DNA of 64,000 nucleotides from Isoetes taiwanensis (taxonomy: Eukaryota > Streptophyta > Lycopodiopsida > Isoetales > Isoetaceae), in the NCBI GenBank assembly GCA_021234155.1, contig JAJEKV010000006.1:14586902-14650901 (forward strand), read 5' to 3'. Within the stretch, counting starts at the first letter, position 1. Each line of letters begins with the position of its first letter. Below, one piece after another: positions 54,000 through 64,000 of this stretch. The notes beneath the pieces were generated by a model that was not told where the DNA came from, searched no databases, and saw only the letters and a list, made by a program, of their open reading frames with translations. The translations under genes were made by a program, and so were the position numbers.

Positions 54000-54291
54000 T
54001 GTATGTATGTATGTATGTATGTGAGACATTGATCTAAAAGTAGTTTAAAAAGTCAAAAAAATTTAGAAAAGTAACTTAGTAATTCGAATTTCAGCCTAGG
54101 AATTAGCTAGATTTAGAAAAGTAACTTAGTAATTCGAATTTCAGCCTAGGAATTAGCTAGATTAGCTTTCTAATCTATTTAAACCTCATCTTAAAAGAAT
54201 TCCCACAGTAGCGGGAATTGAACCTCCCACCCACAGGGTTGAACCCCCCCAAACCCCCCCGTACAACCAATCGGCTACGGCATCGTTTGTG
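53998..54291 (-). mobile_element. SINE-like element with tRNA-like head and (CATA)n tail
   Basis: On the minus strand a tRNA-like head (about 54,285-54,205) has an A box GTAGCCGATTGG (54,278-54,267) and a B box GGTTCAATTCCC (54,224-54,213). A second B-box-like GGTTCAACCC lies at about 54,245. A body follows, containing a 50-bp tandem repeat (54,061 and 54,111), and then a tail of CATA units (54,023-53,998). Stems of a working tRNA are not formed. The element breaks the LTR at GATGTATGTA. No target duplication could be verified because the far flank is not LTR. Confidence 0.55.
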
Positions 54292-57200
54292 TTTGAATTA
54301 TAATCCTTAATTAGATTTAAGCTGTAATAATGTTAGATAATATTAATGGCCAAGCCTTAGACTTAGAACCAAGACCCTTAAGCTAGATAGAGTCATCATC
54401 CTGATAGACACCAAGCCTCCGATCGACATGACGCCAAGACCAAAATGTACCACTCGACTCCCTCGACAAGGCTAAACAGCCAGAGGCCAAGGAGGTCAAG
54501 GAAACAAGAAGAGGAGAGGGCGAACGAGAGTGGGAGGCCGGGGTCAAGAAGCAAACAGAAAGCGTAAGCCGGTCCAACATTTTGAAGACTCAACACCAAG
54601 CAAAAGACACACCAAGGAGTAACTCTAATGAAGAAAGATATGCACTTACCAATCATATCAAAGGAGAACCTTATTAATTTCAGAAATGATAAAATTTGTT
54701 TAATACAACGTGTTTTAGAGTAAATTATAACAGATAAAGTTACTTAATTAAGTTAAGTTATAGAATTCTAGCTTTTGTTTTAGTCAAATTGGAGCTTTTG
54801 AGCAAAATTGAGACGATGTCTCACACGTCAAGGTGACGTATTTCTACATTTTAGAATCGGGTGGGCCGGGCGCAGAGAGACCATGCCCAAAAATGCCCAA
54901 AACAGCTCCAAATCGACCAAGTAAGGGGTCAATTCTGCCTAACTCGATGAGTTTAGTGGAATTACAGCCTTAGATCACTTAAATTGAGTAAGCCTAGCCC
55001 AATTAGGACCCATGTCTCACACGTCGCCCAGACAGACATTTCTACATTCTCAAAATCGGTCCGGCGCAACATGTGAGACCTCCAAATTTTGAACCTCCAT
55101 AACTTGAGCTACGAGCTCCAAATCGCCTGAAATTTGTTGCGTTAGGGACCGTTAGACAGCCTAGAATCCATTTATGACCTCAAATTAGGATAGAAATGTC
55201 AAACCCCATCTCAAAATGACCAAAATTGCTCAAACCCTTTGAATTGTTTTCCCAAACCGTAGTTTGTTTGCGTGATAGAAGCATACCCCATTAGTAGCTC
55301 GCAAGCACGCTTCTCGGCTCAAGCTGATGCCTTACTCCTAGGTAGAAGTGCTCAGAACACCCCTTTGTTATAGTCATCTAGACCTTAGCATAGCAACCCA
55401 AGTCCAACTGTGGGTACACCACCTCTCCGAGCCAAAGGCATAAACCTTGACCTAATTCTGTGGTCCTTCTAATAGAGTTTGACTTATATAGCCGCCACAT
55501 TGACACTCCCTATTGCCAGGATACCTAGAAAGGAGCTAGAGCCTAGAGCTGCCCAAGTCATTCCATGTGTAGAGATTGGACCCCCCCAAACCAACTTTGC
55601 TAGGACCTTAGAGTATACCTCAAACACCATGAGGGCTTTGCAAAACAACCCTCATGTCATGCCATACCACACGTCCTAATGTCCATAGACTTGTAGATTA
55701 TAGATATCTCTCTAGTAATGCCGCTCGCTCGAGCCATCTTGCTTGCTTATAGAGCCCAGAATATTGTAGGAGAGCCCTTCAAGTAGACTCTTAGACTCTA
55801 GGATACACGAGCGTTGCTTTCGAAGGACGGGGCCTAGTAGGTTAAATGCATGGATGGTAACATCCATATTGGGATTAGAAGGCAATTCCGGATATTCTCG
55901 TTGAAAGGATTGCTCAATTGGGAAGGAGACGCATAGGAGTAACTAAAATTATACACGATTGTTAACAGACATCCAACGTATTGAAACCACTTGGTGAGAT
56001 TGATCTCCTCGCTAAGAAGGAATCACTACTAGGATAATTGTTGACCATGTATAAATCTAGTATCTCCAAAAGAATAATCCAACCGAAAGAAAAGAAGTAA
56101 TCTAACAAGTCCGGCCAACTTGTTACGATGACATCAATTCGATTGGTAGGAATATTCCAAGAGTTTAAATAACTAAGAAAGGGGGAATCTCTAGAATAAT
56201 AAAATAATAGTACATGCAAGGTACATCTAAAATAAGAATTATACTAATCAAATAGTCTTTTGAGACAAAAGGAATTGTCGTCATGACAAAACCTTGTGGT
56301 TTAGAATCGTTCTAACTAAGTAGATAACCCATAACTATATTGAAATAAATGATAACATAATATGTGCATCCATCTTAGATGGTTATATATGTTAGCTAAG
56401 GCTAGTAACTTAATGCGCTAAGTAAGAAGCGATAACCTCTTAAGGGGAGAGAATAGATATGACGCTGTGCGCAATGTCATTGAAGGGGTGCGTGACCATT
56501 TTCTTTTCAAAGAAAGTGGGAGGGCTCAATCTTATGATTGAACGCATTTGCACCGAATTGACCTCAATTCTGTAGAATAGAGTTCACTCCGCAATAGCCG
56601 GCCGAATAGAGCGTAAGATAGATAGATAGATAGCTCAGAGGCCTTCAACGCGGCGAGACCGACGTAGTAGTGAACTACACCAACGGCGGAGCAAAACTAT
56701 GGGAGCAATGAACCACCAAGTCACCTCCAAACTACTCGACGGCTCAATGAGTGGATGCTCTAGCCTTAGGTAAGGTATGCATGTATTATAAGCTTTAATG
56801 TGTCTTATTGATAAGTTAAATATAGACCCTAATAACCGCATAGAAATTGTTGTAATGATATGTATCATAGGGAAATAAGTTAAATAACAACGATAATGTG
56901 AAGTAGCATGTTAATTAATCCTTCAAGAAGGATGCAATTCCTTCCAAGGATAGCTATAGGTCCTTATAAATATAAATAGAAAATAGAATTGATATACTTA
57001 AGTGCATCTTAGGGATATACTTCCAAGGGTAATGCAGACCCAAGGAAGAGAATAAGAAGCACATCGAATTCTTGTGTATGATAATTAAAACCCCGCCTAT
57101 AATACAATAGGTCTAAATCGGGTTATTGTTTAAATAATCGCGATCTAAAAAGTCGCTAAATATTGCAAAGCTTAGAGTAAATATAATTGTACTATCGGAA

Positions 57201-57867
57201 GTAATGTATCCGATACTATGATAATGTTAATTCATAAATATTACCTTAGGGTAATTATGTTAATCACATGCATTAAAGGAGCCAAAGAAAAAATTGGCTC
57301 GCATGTCGATTTGTGTTTAGGTTAGTTTCATGTGTAGTTAGATTAATCCACGATGCAACCTATGCTTGGTATGGACCGCATGCGTTGTTACCGGCGATGA
57401 GACCACTACGGTGATCTCTAGGGCGCGGTGTAATGTCAATGTAGGCATGACCGCTCCTCACCGGACGAAAGTGGAAGGTAGATTAGAAAGTCTACTGTCC
57501 CACGCTACGAAGTAGACGACCCTCGAGAGAAAGGAGGTCATTAAGGAATGCATTGATAGGAAAGGCACCTTTAGCCCCATATATGCTTTGATAGGAGGAA
57601 TCTATCCTTCACGCCCCACGCTGAAGGTATCCTCCACGCCGGGCAACTAGAGGTGTAGGCATGAGCGCATATAGGCATATAGGGGCGCCGCCTCCACGGC
57701 CATAATGGAAGATCCACCCTCTTCCTACGAGAGATTAGCCATGCATCCATGTAGATAGGTGGGTGGTCACCATATAACCAAAATTTTTTGTAATAATTAA
57801 TAATAGGTAGTGTCGACTGCAGCCAATAGAGCCCCCGAGGGCAAGGAGGTCGAATCCATGAAGGCTT
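54292..57867. other. Internal region of the LTR element, no genes recognised
   Basis: No gag, protease, RT, RNase H or integrase motif was found on either strand. Two imperfect copies of ATGTCTCACACGTC...TTTCTACATT.T.(A)AAATCGG occur at 54,817 and 55,012. A GATA microsatellite lies at 56,620-56,632. 54,350-54,660 is purine-rich with an open minus-strand frame that I do not interpret. Confidence 0.45.
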
Positions 57868-58400
57868 GCAACACAAATTTTGTTATAATGTGTTGCAAGG
57901 GATGAAGGGTACCTTAGAAGTGTAAATTTTGTATGAAATTGATAAACTTTGATAAACTTAAATGTTGTATTAAGTAAGGTTAATAATTACCTTATGGATT
58001 AAGTTATGATGTGATAAGTTAATAGGATAACTAAATAGTAATGTCTTAAACATTACCTTAGAGTAATTCTAATAATTAAGATAGTAAGTATGTAATTATA
58101 GATATTGTAAAATTAATGCAGGATTTTAAGGTAAGAGACCGCAACACAAATTTTGTTGGAATGTGTTGCAAGGAATGAAGAGTACCTTAAATAATAATTG
58201 TATATGAAAGTGTTAAATTGTGATAAACTAAATGTTGTGATAATAGAAACCAATAAGTACCTTATTTTAGTAGAAGTTACTTAATTGACAACTTATTTGA
58301 TAATGTAATGGCGAATAATGATTTAAAAATATTATCTTAAGGTAATCGTAATAAATGTGTAAGTATTATAGTAGTATATCGTATGCATCGTGTTGATTGC
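57868..58400. repeat. Imperfect tandem repeat, period 273 bp
   Basis: GCAACACAAATTTTGTT..AATGTGTTGCAAGG.ATGAAG.GTACCTTA starts at 57,868 and again at 58,141. Each copy begins with the inverted repeat TTGCAACACA...TGTGTTGCAA. It lies just upstream of the 3' LTR. Confidence 0.75.
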
Positions 58401-58456
58401 GTGTTAGAAGATTCCAAGGTGGGGAGAACCACGATGTCGCGGACAAAGATCATTTC

Positions 58457-60165
58457 AAGGTGGGGAGAATGTAACGCTCCAAAGACAAAGATATACCCCC
58501 GTGATCTATATTGTACCGCCATCGCCACGCCGCATTACGCCACCCCGACCGACGCACGCCAACGCAGCCAAGGGGGTAGCCCCTAGGGGGCAACTTGCTA
58601 AGAATGTGCATTAGATTAATGTGTACATTTTCCAATGTACACATTAATGTGGGCACACATTTCCATGTGGCCACTTGATGCCAAGTGGGCCATACCCATA
58701 GGTGTAATTAATGTGCACATTTTCCAATGTACACATTCATTAATGTGCACACATTTCCATGTGAGCACATTTGGGTGCACACATTTCCATGTGGGCACAT
58801 TTGGCCACCTAGCCCTTAAAGGCAAGTGGGCCTTTCCCAATTATCCCACATGCCTAAAGGGGATAATTGGAAACCCTAGCCACCCCTTGTCTATTTAAGT
58901 AGGAGAACCCTAACTTGCCCATTTTCGCTTCTAGGGTTTTAGAGTTCGCTTTGGTCGCCTCAAGAGCTAAAACCGCCCCCCGCACTGGCCCCTCGAGAGA
59001 ACCGCATCATTAGTTTTCCTTGATTCGAGCATTTCAAAGGATGGTCGAAGTTCAGGTCGAGGAGGAACTCAAGGATCGTATTTAGGCAATTTAGTAGTCT
59101 AAACCCCATTTCAGCCATCTAATCAAGAGGTTTAGCCTCTTAAATTGCCCATAGCAGCCCTCTAGAACTCTAGATAGCAGATTCTAACTAAAGAACCTAA
59201 CTCTATGATATAGATTAGATCTTGTTCTTTTTAGTTCTTCCGTGGATGTATATGGATGATGTATCTCTCATGAACTCCTTGTATTGGGAAGGGGGTAGAG
59301 ACCCAAAAGCTTGGTAGTAGATGCTCCTAGATTAGCCTCTCTAGCACACTATAGATGCGCCCCAGGCACAAGAGCCACACCGGGTTGTGGGTGAAGGGGC
59401 CGACCGGGCTTATAAGGAGGTTCATGTTCTCGACACTTGAACGACCCTCCGGGTGTGTAAAGACCGCCGGGGTCACCGTGACTAGGTCTAATGGCTTGCC
59501 ACCGCGCGGGGGCAAGGCATGGGCTCTCGACACTGCGTGAGGTGGTGAATATGACCTTCCATTGAGTTCAAGTCGGATACGGGCAAGGGCCCTCTAGTCA
59601 CCTTTGAGTCAAGATGTAGATCTCGGAGGGAGAGATCCCTACCGCCCCATCTGGAATCGGGAGATGCAACCCCAGATATAGCCCCTTGGCTATGCATCCG
59701 GGCTACAACCAGTCCCAACACTTTTCAGCCTACTCGCAAAGTGTGCACAGAGGGGCGGATGGAGGGACAACCCTATGCCATATCTTATGCCAGCCAAATC
59801 CATTGCCATGAATTTCGCCCCCAATGAACTCGAGACCCAAGCTTGTCACCCAGCCCCGTGGTTCCAGCCTTGGGTAGGATTTCCTATGTGTTGTGCTGAT
59901 CTTTGTCTATGCAGATATGTGGGAGACCATCCTTCGTGATGGTCATATGATGTTGATGTATGTACTACTGACATGTGTGTTTACGCTTCCGCAGCTAGGT
60001 AGGCCCTGAGGGAGACGAGGTAAAATGACCCCTTCACTCTTCCCACTGGGACTCGTTACGGGTGCAGTGATTGTGGAGGGCCCTGTATCAGTGTGGAGCT
60101 GGTATGGGGGATGAACTCCTGTTTGTATACGATGCGGGCACCGTATACGAGTAGGGGACGTCACA
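58457..60165 (+). repeat. 3' LTR with adjoining polypurine tract
   Basis: LTR 58,470-60,165 (1,696 bp), bounded by TG...CA with the inverted ends TGTAACG / CGTCACA. TATTTAAGTAGGAGAACC at about 58,893 is the likely TATA region. The polypurine tract CAAGGTGGGGAGAA at 58,456-58,469 is duplicated 43 bp upstream (58,413-58,426). Confidence 0.85.
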
Positions 60166-60904
60166 AATGTTGTCCAAGAAGTCCAAATGGTGAAAGCAGA
60201 GAAGGAAGTATATTGGCAGATTTCCATGGCAAATTCCTAAAATGTACAAAAAGCATAGATAGGCCTTGGAAGCACCTGCTCCAACTATGTCTAGTTGTTA
60301 AAAGAATTTTGTATCAGATAAGACCTATTAACAGCCCTGCATCACTTGATATTTCAAGTCTGTACTATACGTAAAACGCAGTAATAAAATACAATAGAAA
60401 ATAAACTAAAAGTTTGTTGGGGATCCTAAAAAGCCCATTTATATTTCAAACTGGTTGAAGTACATGTGAGCTAATTACAGAAAGTATTAGAAGACCTTTC
60501 CACATACATAGACTTGTATTTGAAATATATTTGTCACGCATTTTCTGACTATATATATCAGATTATCTACTGCACTTTTATGGTAGGATTAAAAAATATT
60601 TAACTAACGCTAAAAATTAACATTGGCTACTTACCAAAGCCCACAGCTCCACCTTCAAATCCATTGTCTATGCCTTCATCTTCAAGTAAGTAACCCTTTA
60701 AATATAAGCCCAATCACTGTGGCTGTGTAGCACAGCACAGAAGAGTCGTTCTCCTTGGAAAAACTTTTGCCAATAGCTGCAAGGACTGCTACTGTTCAAA
60801 CATTTCTAATATACATGAGAACTTCTGCAAGTGGTAGAATCTAAAACATAAATCCTAAATAATGCCATCAATTCAAAAGCTTAGATGTAGCAATATTACA
60901 TGTA
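60166..60904. other. No gene recognised
   Basis: AT-rich flank of the LTR element; no ORF with a recognisable domain. Confidence 0.4.
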
Positions 60905-61180
60905 CTAGTAATGGTACCCAGCGTTGCTGGGCATAAATTGAGAGCCTTAAATGTTGTGGGCCGCAATGAGAAAAGTGTACCCAAAATATGCTCGCTCTAT
61001 AATTCTTGTTTTTGTAATTGTTGTGTGCGTATGTAAAGGGAGGCACTCTGTGATAGTATAATTTATTATTTTAAATATGCACAGCTGTATCCAATTTGCC
61101 TATTATACTTGATACGTTTGGATCTTACATTCAATGTCGATATAGCTTAGTAGGAACAATGCTCAGCGTTGTTGGGCAAT
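60905..61180 (-). mobile_element. Two Helitron-like 3' ends, one intact and one degenerate
   Basis: At 60,905-60,931 the minus strand reads hairpin CCCAGCAACGCTGGG, TACCATTA, CTAG, next base T, matching the end at 51,176. At 61,148-61,177 a decayed relative (GCCCAACAACGCTGAGC...CTAAG) occurs in the same orientation. A possible 5' end, TCTCTATCTATTCATTTATT on the minus strand, lies at 62,233; this pairing is a guess. Confidence 0.5.
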
Positions 61181-64000
61181 GTTTGGGCATCAAATACAAA
61201 TACACCTATCTGAACCTTAGGAATGTTGTTGTTGCCTCTAATAATTTGTTGCCCAACCCTATATGAACCTCACGAATATTCTTGTTGCCTCTAATAGTTG
61301 GTTGCCCGCACCTATATGAATTTTGTATATGTGTTGCATTGTTGTGCAAGACTGCACCAATTAGGAATGCAACATGGAAAGACACACCTAAGAAATTCAA
61401 ATATTTCAAATCTCCAACTTGACATTTCACACAGACTTAACATCTCCAAGTATAAGTTTGAGTGTAGTTGCTTTACAAAGACTTAACATCTCCAGATTGA
61501 GTGCACTGGCACGCTTGAAAAAACTGCATTGGATTACGATATTAAGATATTTAGATTCCCAACTATAAGTTAAAGTGCAAACTCAAATTATTAAAGTGCA
61601 AATTTAACATCTATTATGCACAATAGACTTACAGTTGCAATGACGTTGCTTTAAATCTTTATTTGATGAAAAGTTATAACCTCTCAAAAGCATGAGTGAG
61701 CATTAAAATTGGAGGGAACAATTGATATATAGAATCAAGCACTCTTATGCTATTCAAGAGATGGAATCCTGTGGTAAATTTCTCAATTGCAAACATGTGA
61801 GCAACGTAACAATGCAAGAAAAACTGGAAAGCGAAGCCTATATAGTAGCTTAATTATAAAAAAACAAAGGCCTTATTTACCACAGTAAATGCGAACATGC
61901 GGAACCTTGTAGTAAATTTCCCAATTGCAAACAAAAAACTGTACCATGCAAAGAAAAACTGGAAAATGCAGCCTGCATGGCTTAATTAATAAATAAACCC
62001 TATTTGGTCTGAAAACACATACTTAGTAGCAGTCCAGAACACATACTTAGTAGCATCCTTGTTTCTCAACCTTCCAAAGCTCAAACATTGATTCAGATGT
62101 TGGATAAAATTGGGGCAGAACTGCAGGGGAAAATAATATACGATCAATAGGGGCAATCCTTCAAAAGAAATGGAGAGTTAATATATTACCTGACAATTAT
62201 TAGCTCTTTTTGCTAATAAATAAATGAATAGATAGAGATCTCTACCAGTGCAAGTTACATGGTCTGCATATGTAAAAAAGGAAGTAAATCAATTAAGTTA
62301 GAACGGGATGGGGTCTTGCTTGAGTAAAACATCATTGGACAGGAGGCAAGTTCAGAAGTTTTACCAGCCCATAATATATTACCTTATCTTAGCAACAACC
62401 TAACTATACTCCTGCTGGTCCATTTCTGTACTCCACCTGTCCATCTGGTCTGATTATATTGTTCACGAACTTCTGCACATGTTTAAAATATTCCAAAAAA
62501 AATTTCTGTTTTCAAAGTTCATGATCACCATACCTTTCTAGATACCCTGATATTTCTACTGCAAAATTAACTCCGTTCAAAAGAGAATTCTCCTGCCTTT
62601 CCTTTCGTAGCATAAAATTCATGGGAAGTTCTGAACCAATCGTAGACCTATAAAATCAGTACGAAATTATTCATTGCAACATGACTATTGTAAGCTAGTA
62701 TACACAGCATTTGTGTTTACTTCCATGGGACTTGAATGGAGAGTAAAATCAATGCCCAAGAAATATATAGAGAATAGAGGGAAAGAAAAATGCTGGCTAC
62801 AAAGGATGCCAAAGCCATACAGCCACATTGTAGTTTTTTTCCAAGAAAGTTATTCCTCAAAATCATCATTTTAGATGCTATCTGATTCATCTTCTTCCAT
62901 AAGAAAATTTCATCCACTTAAAGCCTCTCTGGCTTCTGAACCCACACAATGAACCCTTCTTTAGGAACACCATGAAGCAACACATCATGGATTTACCTTG
63001 CTTATTTATAGCATATGTCAATCACGCATATGGTTCAAAAATCATTACAATAATCATCATTGCTTTAAAAGAGAAACCCCGAGCTTTATGTCGACCTCTC
63101 TCCACAAATTTTTCTGATCTGAGCTTGCTCAGAGTTTGAACATGAGATGCAAGAAAGCTTCTCGATATGAACCTTGCCACTTTCTAGCTCTTCATGCCAA
63201 CAAAAGAAGACGATGTCCGAGTGCTCATGGAAAATGGACATGCTTTGATTCAGCATATTCAGACTGTGGTAGATGCTGAATGCTTGTAAAACCCATTTCA
63301 AACAGAGCTTTCCATTCTCGAGGCTCGCGGACGATAACTCGGATGATATTCCGTGAGCTACGGAGTGTCCTAAGACTATAAGAATGGTCCGGAATTAGTT
63401 AAATAGCGCTTGCCGGAGATGGCGCCGCTCATGGACGAATTTAATTGAATCTTTCGAAATTAGCTCCAAATGATCTAGGACTTGTTCTTCAGGACTCTAG
63501 GAGGCCAATTTGGAGAAGCCCAGGTGCTGCAAGTCATCTGGACCATCTGAGCAAGGGAACTCCAACGGGTATAATCGTAACTGGTTTTGTTATAACTTAT
63601 CGCGGCAGAGTTTTGCAAAGTGAGAATTGCAAGGAATGCTTGCGGTCCCCAAACTAACCTCGGGTAATCGGGCAGCTTGTCGATCCAAATTGCCGTCTCT
63701 GGCCGTGGAAACTTGGGCGGAATTGCACAGCACCCTTGAGCTTTTGATCGGGGTCATTCATTAGCCATCCCCAACCATACCATACCATGCATATCTGTGA
63801 TGTTTTGGAAATAAGCAAGCTTTTGGATGGCTGTGAGAAAAGCCATGGTTATTGCTAAACTTGACGCGCCTTCAATGCCTCGAGTTGAGGTCCTGCTGTT
63901 GCATCTGCCAGAGGTGCCTCCCCATAGATCCACCTTCGATTCTGTCCCCACACATGTTTCCTTCTACTTAAAGTTGGTATCTTTGCCGCCATCGCCGATG
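61181..64000. other. No gene recognised; AT-rich with several unassigned frames
   Basis: A local repeat, GTTGTTGCCTCTAATA.TT.GTTGCCC...CCTATATGAA, occurs at about 61,224 and 61,281, and CAAACA(T)...ATGCAAGAAAAACTGGAAA.GC at about 61,790 and 61,930. From 63,300 the sequence becomes more GC-balanced; frames at 63,445-63,657 (plus) and 63,951-63,754 (minus) show no motif I know. A gene running off the right edge cannot be excluded. Confidence 0.4.

Larger units (their letters stand above)
52440..60165 (+). mobile_element. LTR retrotransposon, 7.7 kb, decayed, probably Ty3/gypsy-like
   Basis: Two direct repeats, starting TGTGACGCTCCAAAGAC at 52,440 and TGTAACGCTCCAAAGAC at 58,470, and ending CGTCACA at 60,165. 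A perfect 5-bp duplication AATGT flanks the whole (52,435-52,439 and 60,166-60,170). A polypurine tract (AAGGTGGGGAGAA, 58,457-58,469) sits immediately before the right LTR. The frame just before it, DVADKDHFKVGRM-stop, looks like a polyprotein tail. The 4.2-kb internal part has no recognisable gag or pol, so the element is non-autonomous or fully decayed. The superfamily is inferred from the polypurine tract and TGTAACG start only. Confidence 0.82.

Noticed and set aside
54205-54285. A tRNA gene on the minus strand
   Set aside because: A and B box words exist but no acceptor or anticodon stem forms and G-runs fill the middle; better read as a SINE head.
54396-54656. Minus-strand hydrophobic ORF as a membrane protein
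   Set aside because: No homologous family, purine-rich plus strand explains the composition, and it lies in the non-coding interior of an LTR element.
58383-58586. Plus-strand ORF across the 3' LTR start as a gene
   Set aside because: It crosses the polypurine tract and LTR boundary; a different frame gives a short polyprotein-tail-like end that stops exactly at TGTAACG.

Overview
This window looks like nuclear DNA of a land plant. The only clear host gene is a plant-type L-gulonolactone oxidase-like (GULLO) gene with plant-style introns. Everything else is a dense, nested pile of transposable elements and tandem repeats. ParB-like (GGNHS), GHTHED-type transposase and FCP1/NIF-like fragments remind me of seedless-plant genomes, but the sequence does not fix the taxon. 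No bacterial operon, rRNA, CRISPR array or ordinary tRNA gene was seen.

Layout. 1-1,850: a direct repeat and unrecognised ORFs. 1,861-10,161: the GULLO locus, with a duplicated promoter/signal-peptide segment, three exons (the third frameshifted), a duplicated 3' flank, a ParB-like gene fragment on the minus strand, and a second, intact copy of exon 3. 10,340-21,240: one LINE family, seen as two facing ORF2 copies (10,538-12,916 plus; 13,984-16,730 minus) and a minus-strand ORF1-only element (19,424-21,229). That last element is interrupted by a 260-bp MITE. 21,870-32,106: a roughly 10-kb inverted-repeat-bounded block holding two head-to-tail copies of a T-rich cassette joined by a 62-bp palindrome, then a TTAGGG-bearing array of about 1.13-kb satellite monomers. 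32,250-34,500: a decayed transposase gene (minus). 35,400-44,760: a degenerate plus-strand coding block rich in CACGCC/GCGTG motifs, with an hAT-type MITE, a long fold-back, a mirror-image short-repeat array and an FCP1/NIF-like domain. 45,118-49,515: a second array of the same satellite with TTAGGG repeats. 50,065-50,752: a minus-strand ORF cut by a second copy of the MITE. 51,176: a Helitron-like end. 52,435-60,170: an LTR retrotransposon with a perfect 5-bp target duplication and a SINE-like insertion in its 5' LTR. 60,905-64,000: more Helitron-like ends and unrecognised AT-rich sequence.

Functional reading. Only the GULLO locus is a candidate for a working host gene. Its exons 1-2 are open, the near exon 3 has a one-base deletion, and the far exon 3 copy (9,385-10,161) is open and in the right phase. 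A complete product would need a splice of about 5.8 kb, or the 1-base deletion may be an assembly error. The remaining coding pieces belong to mobile elements and are broken by frameshifts, stops or insertions.
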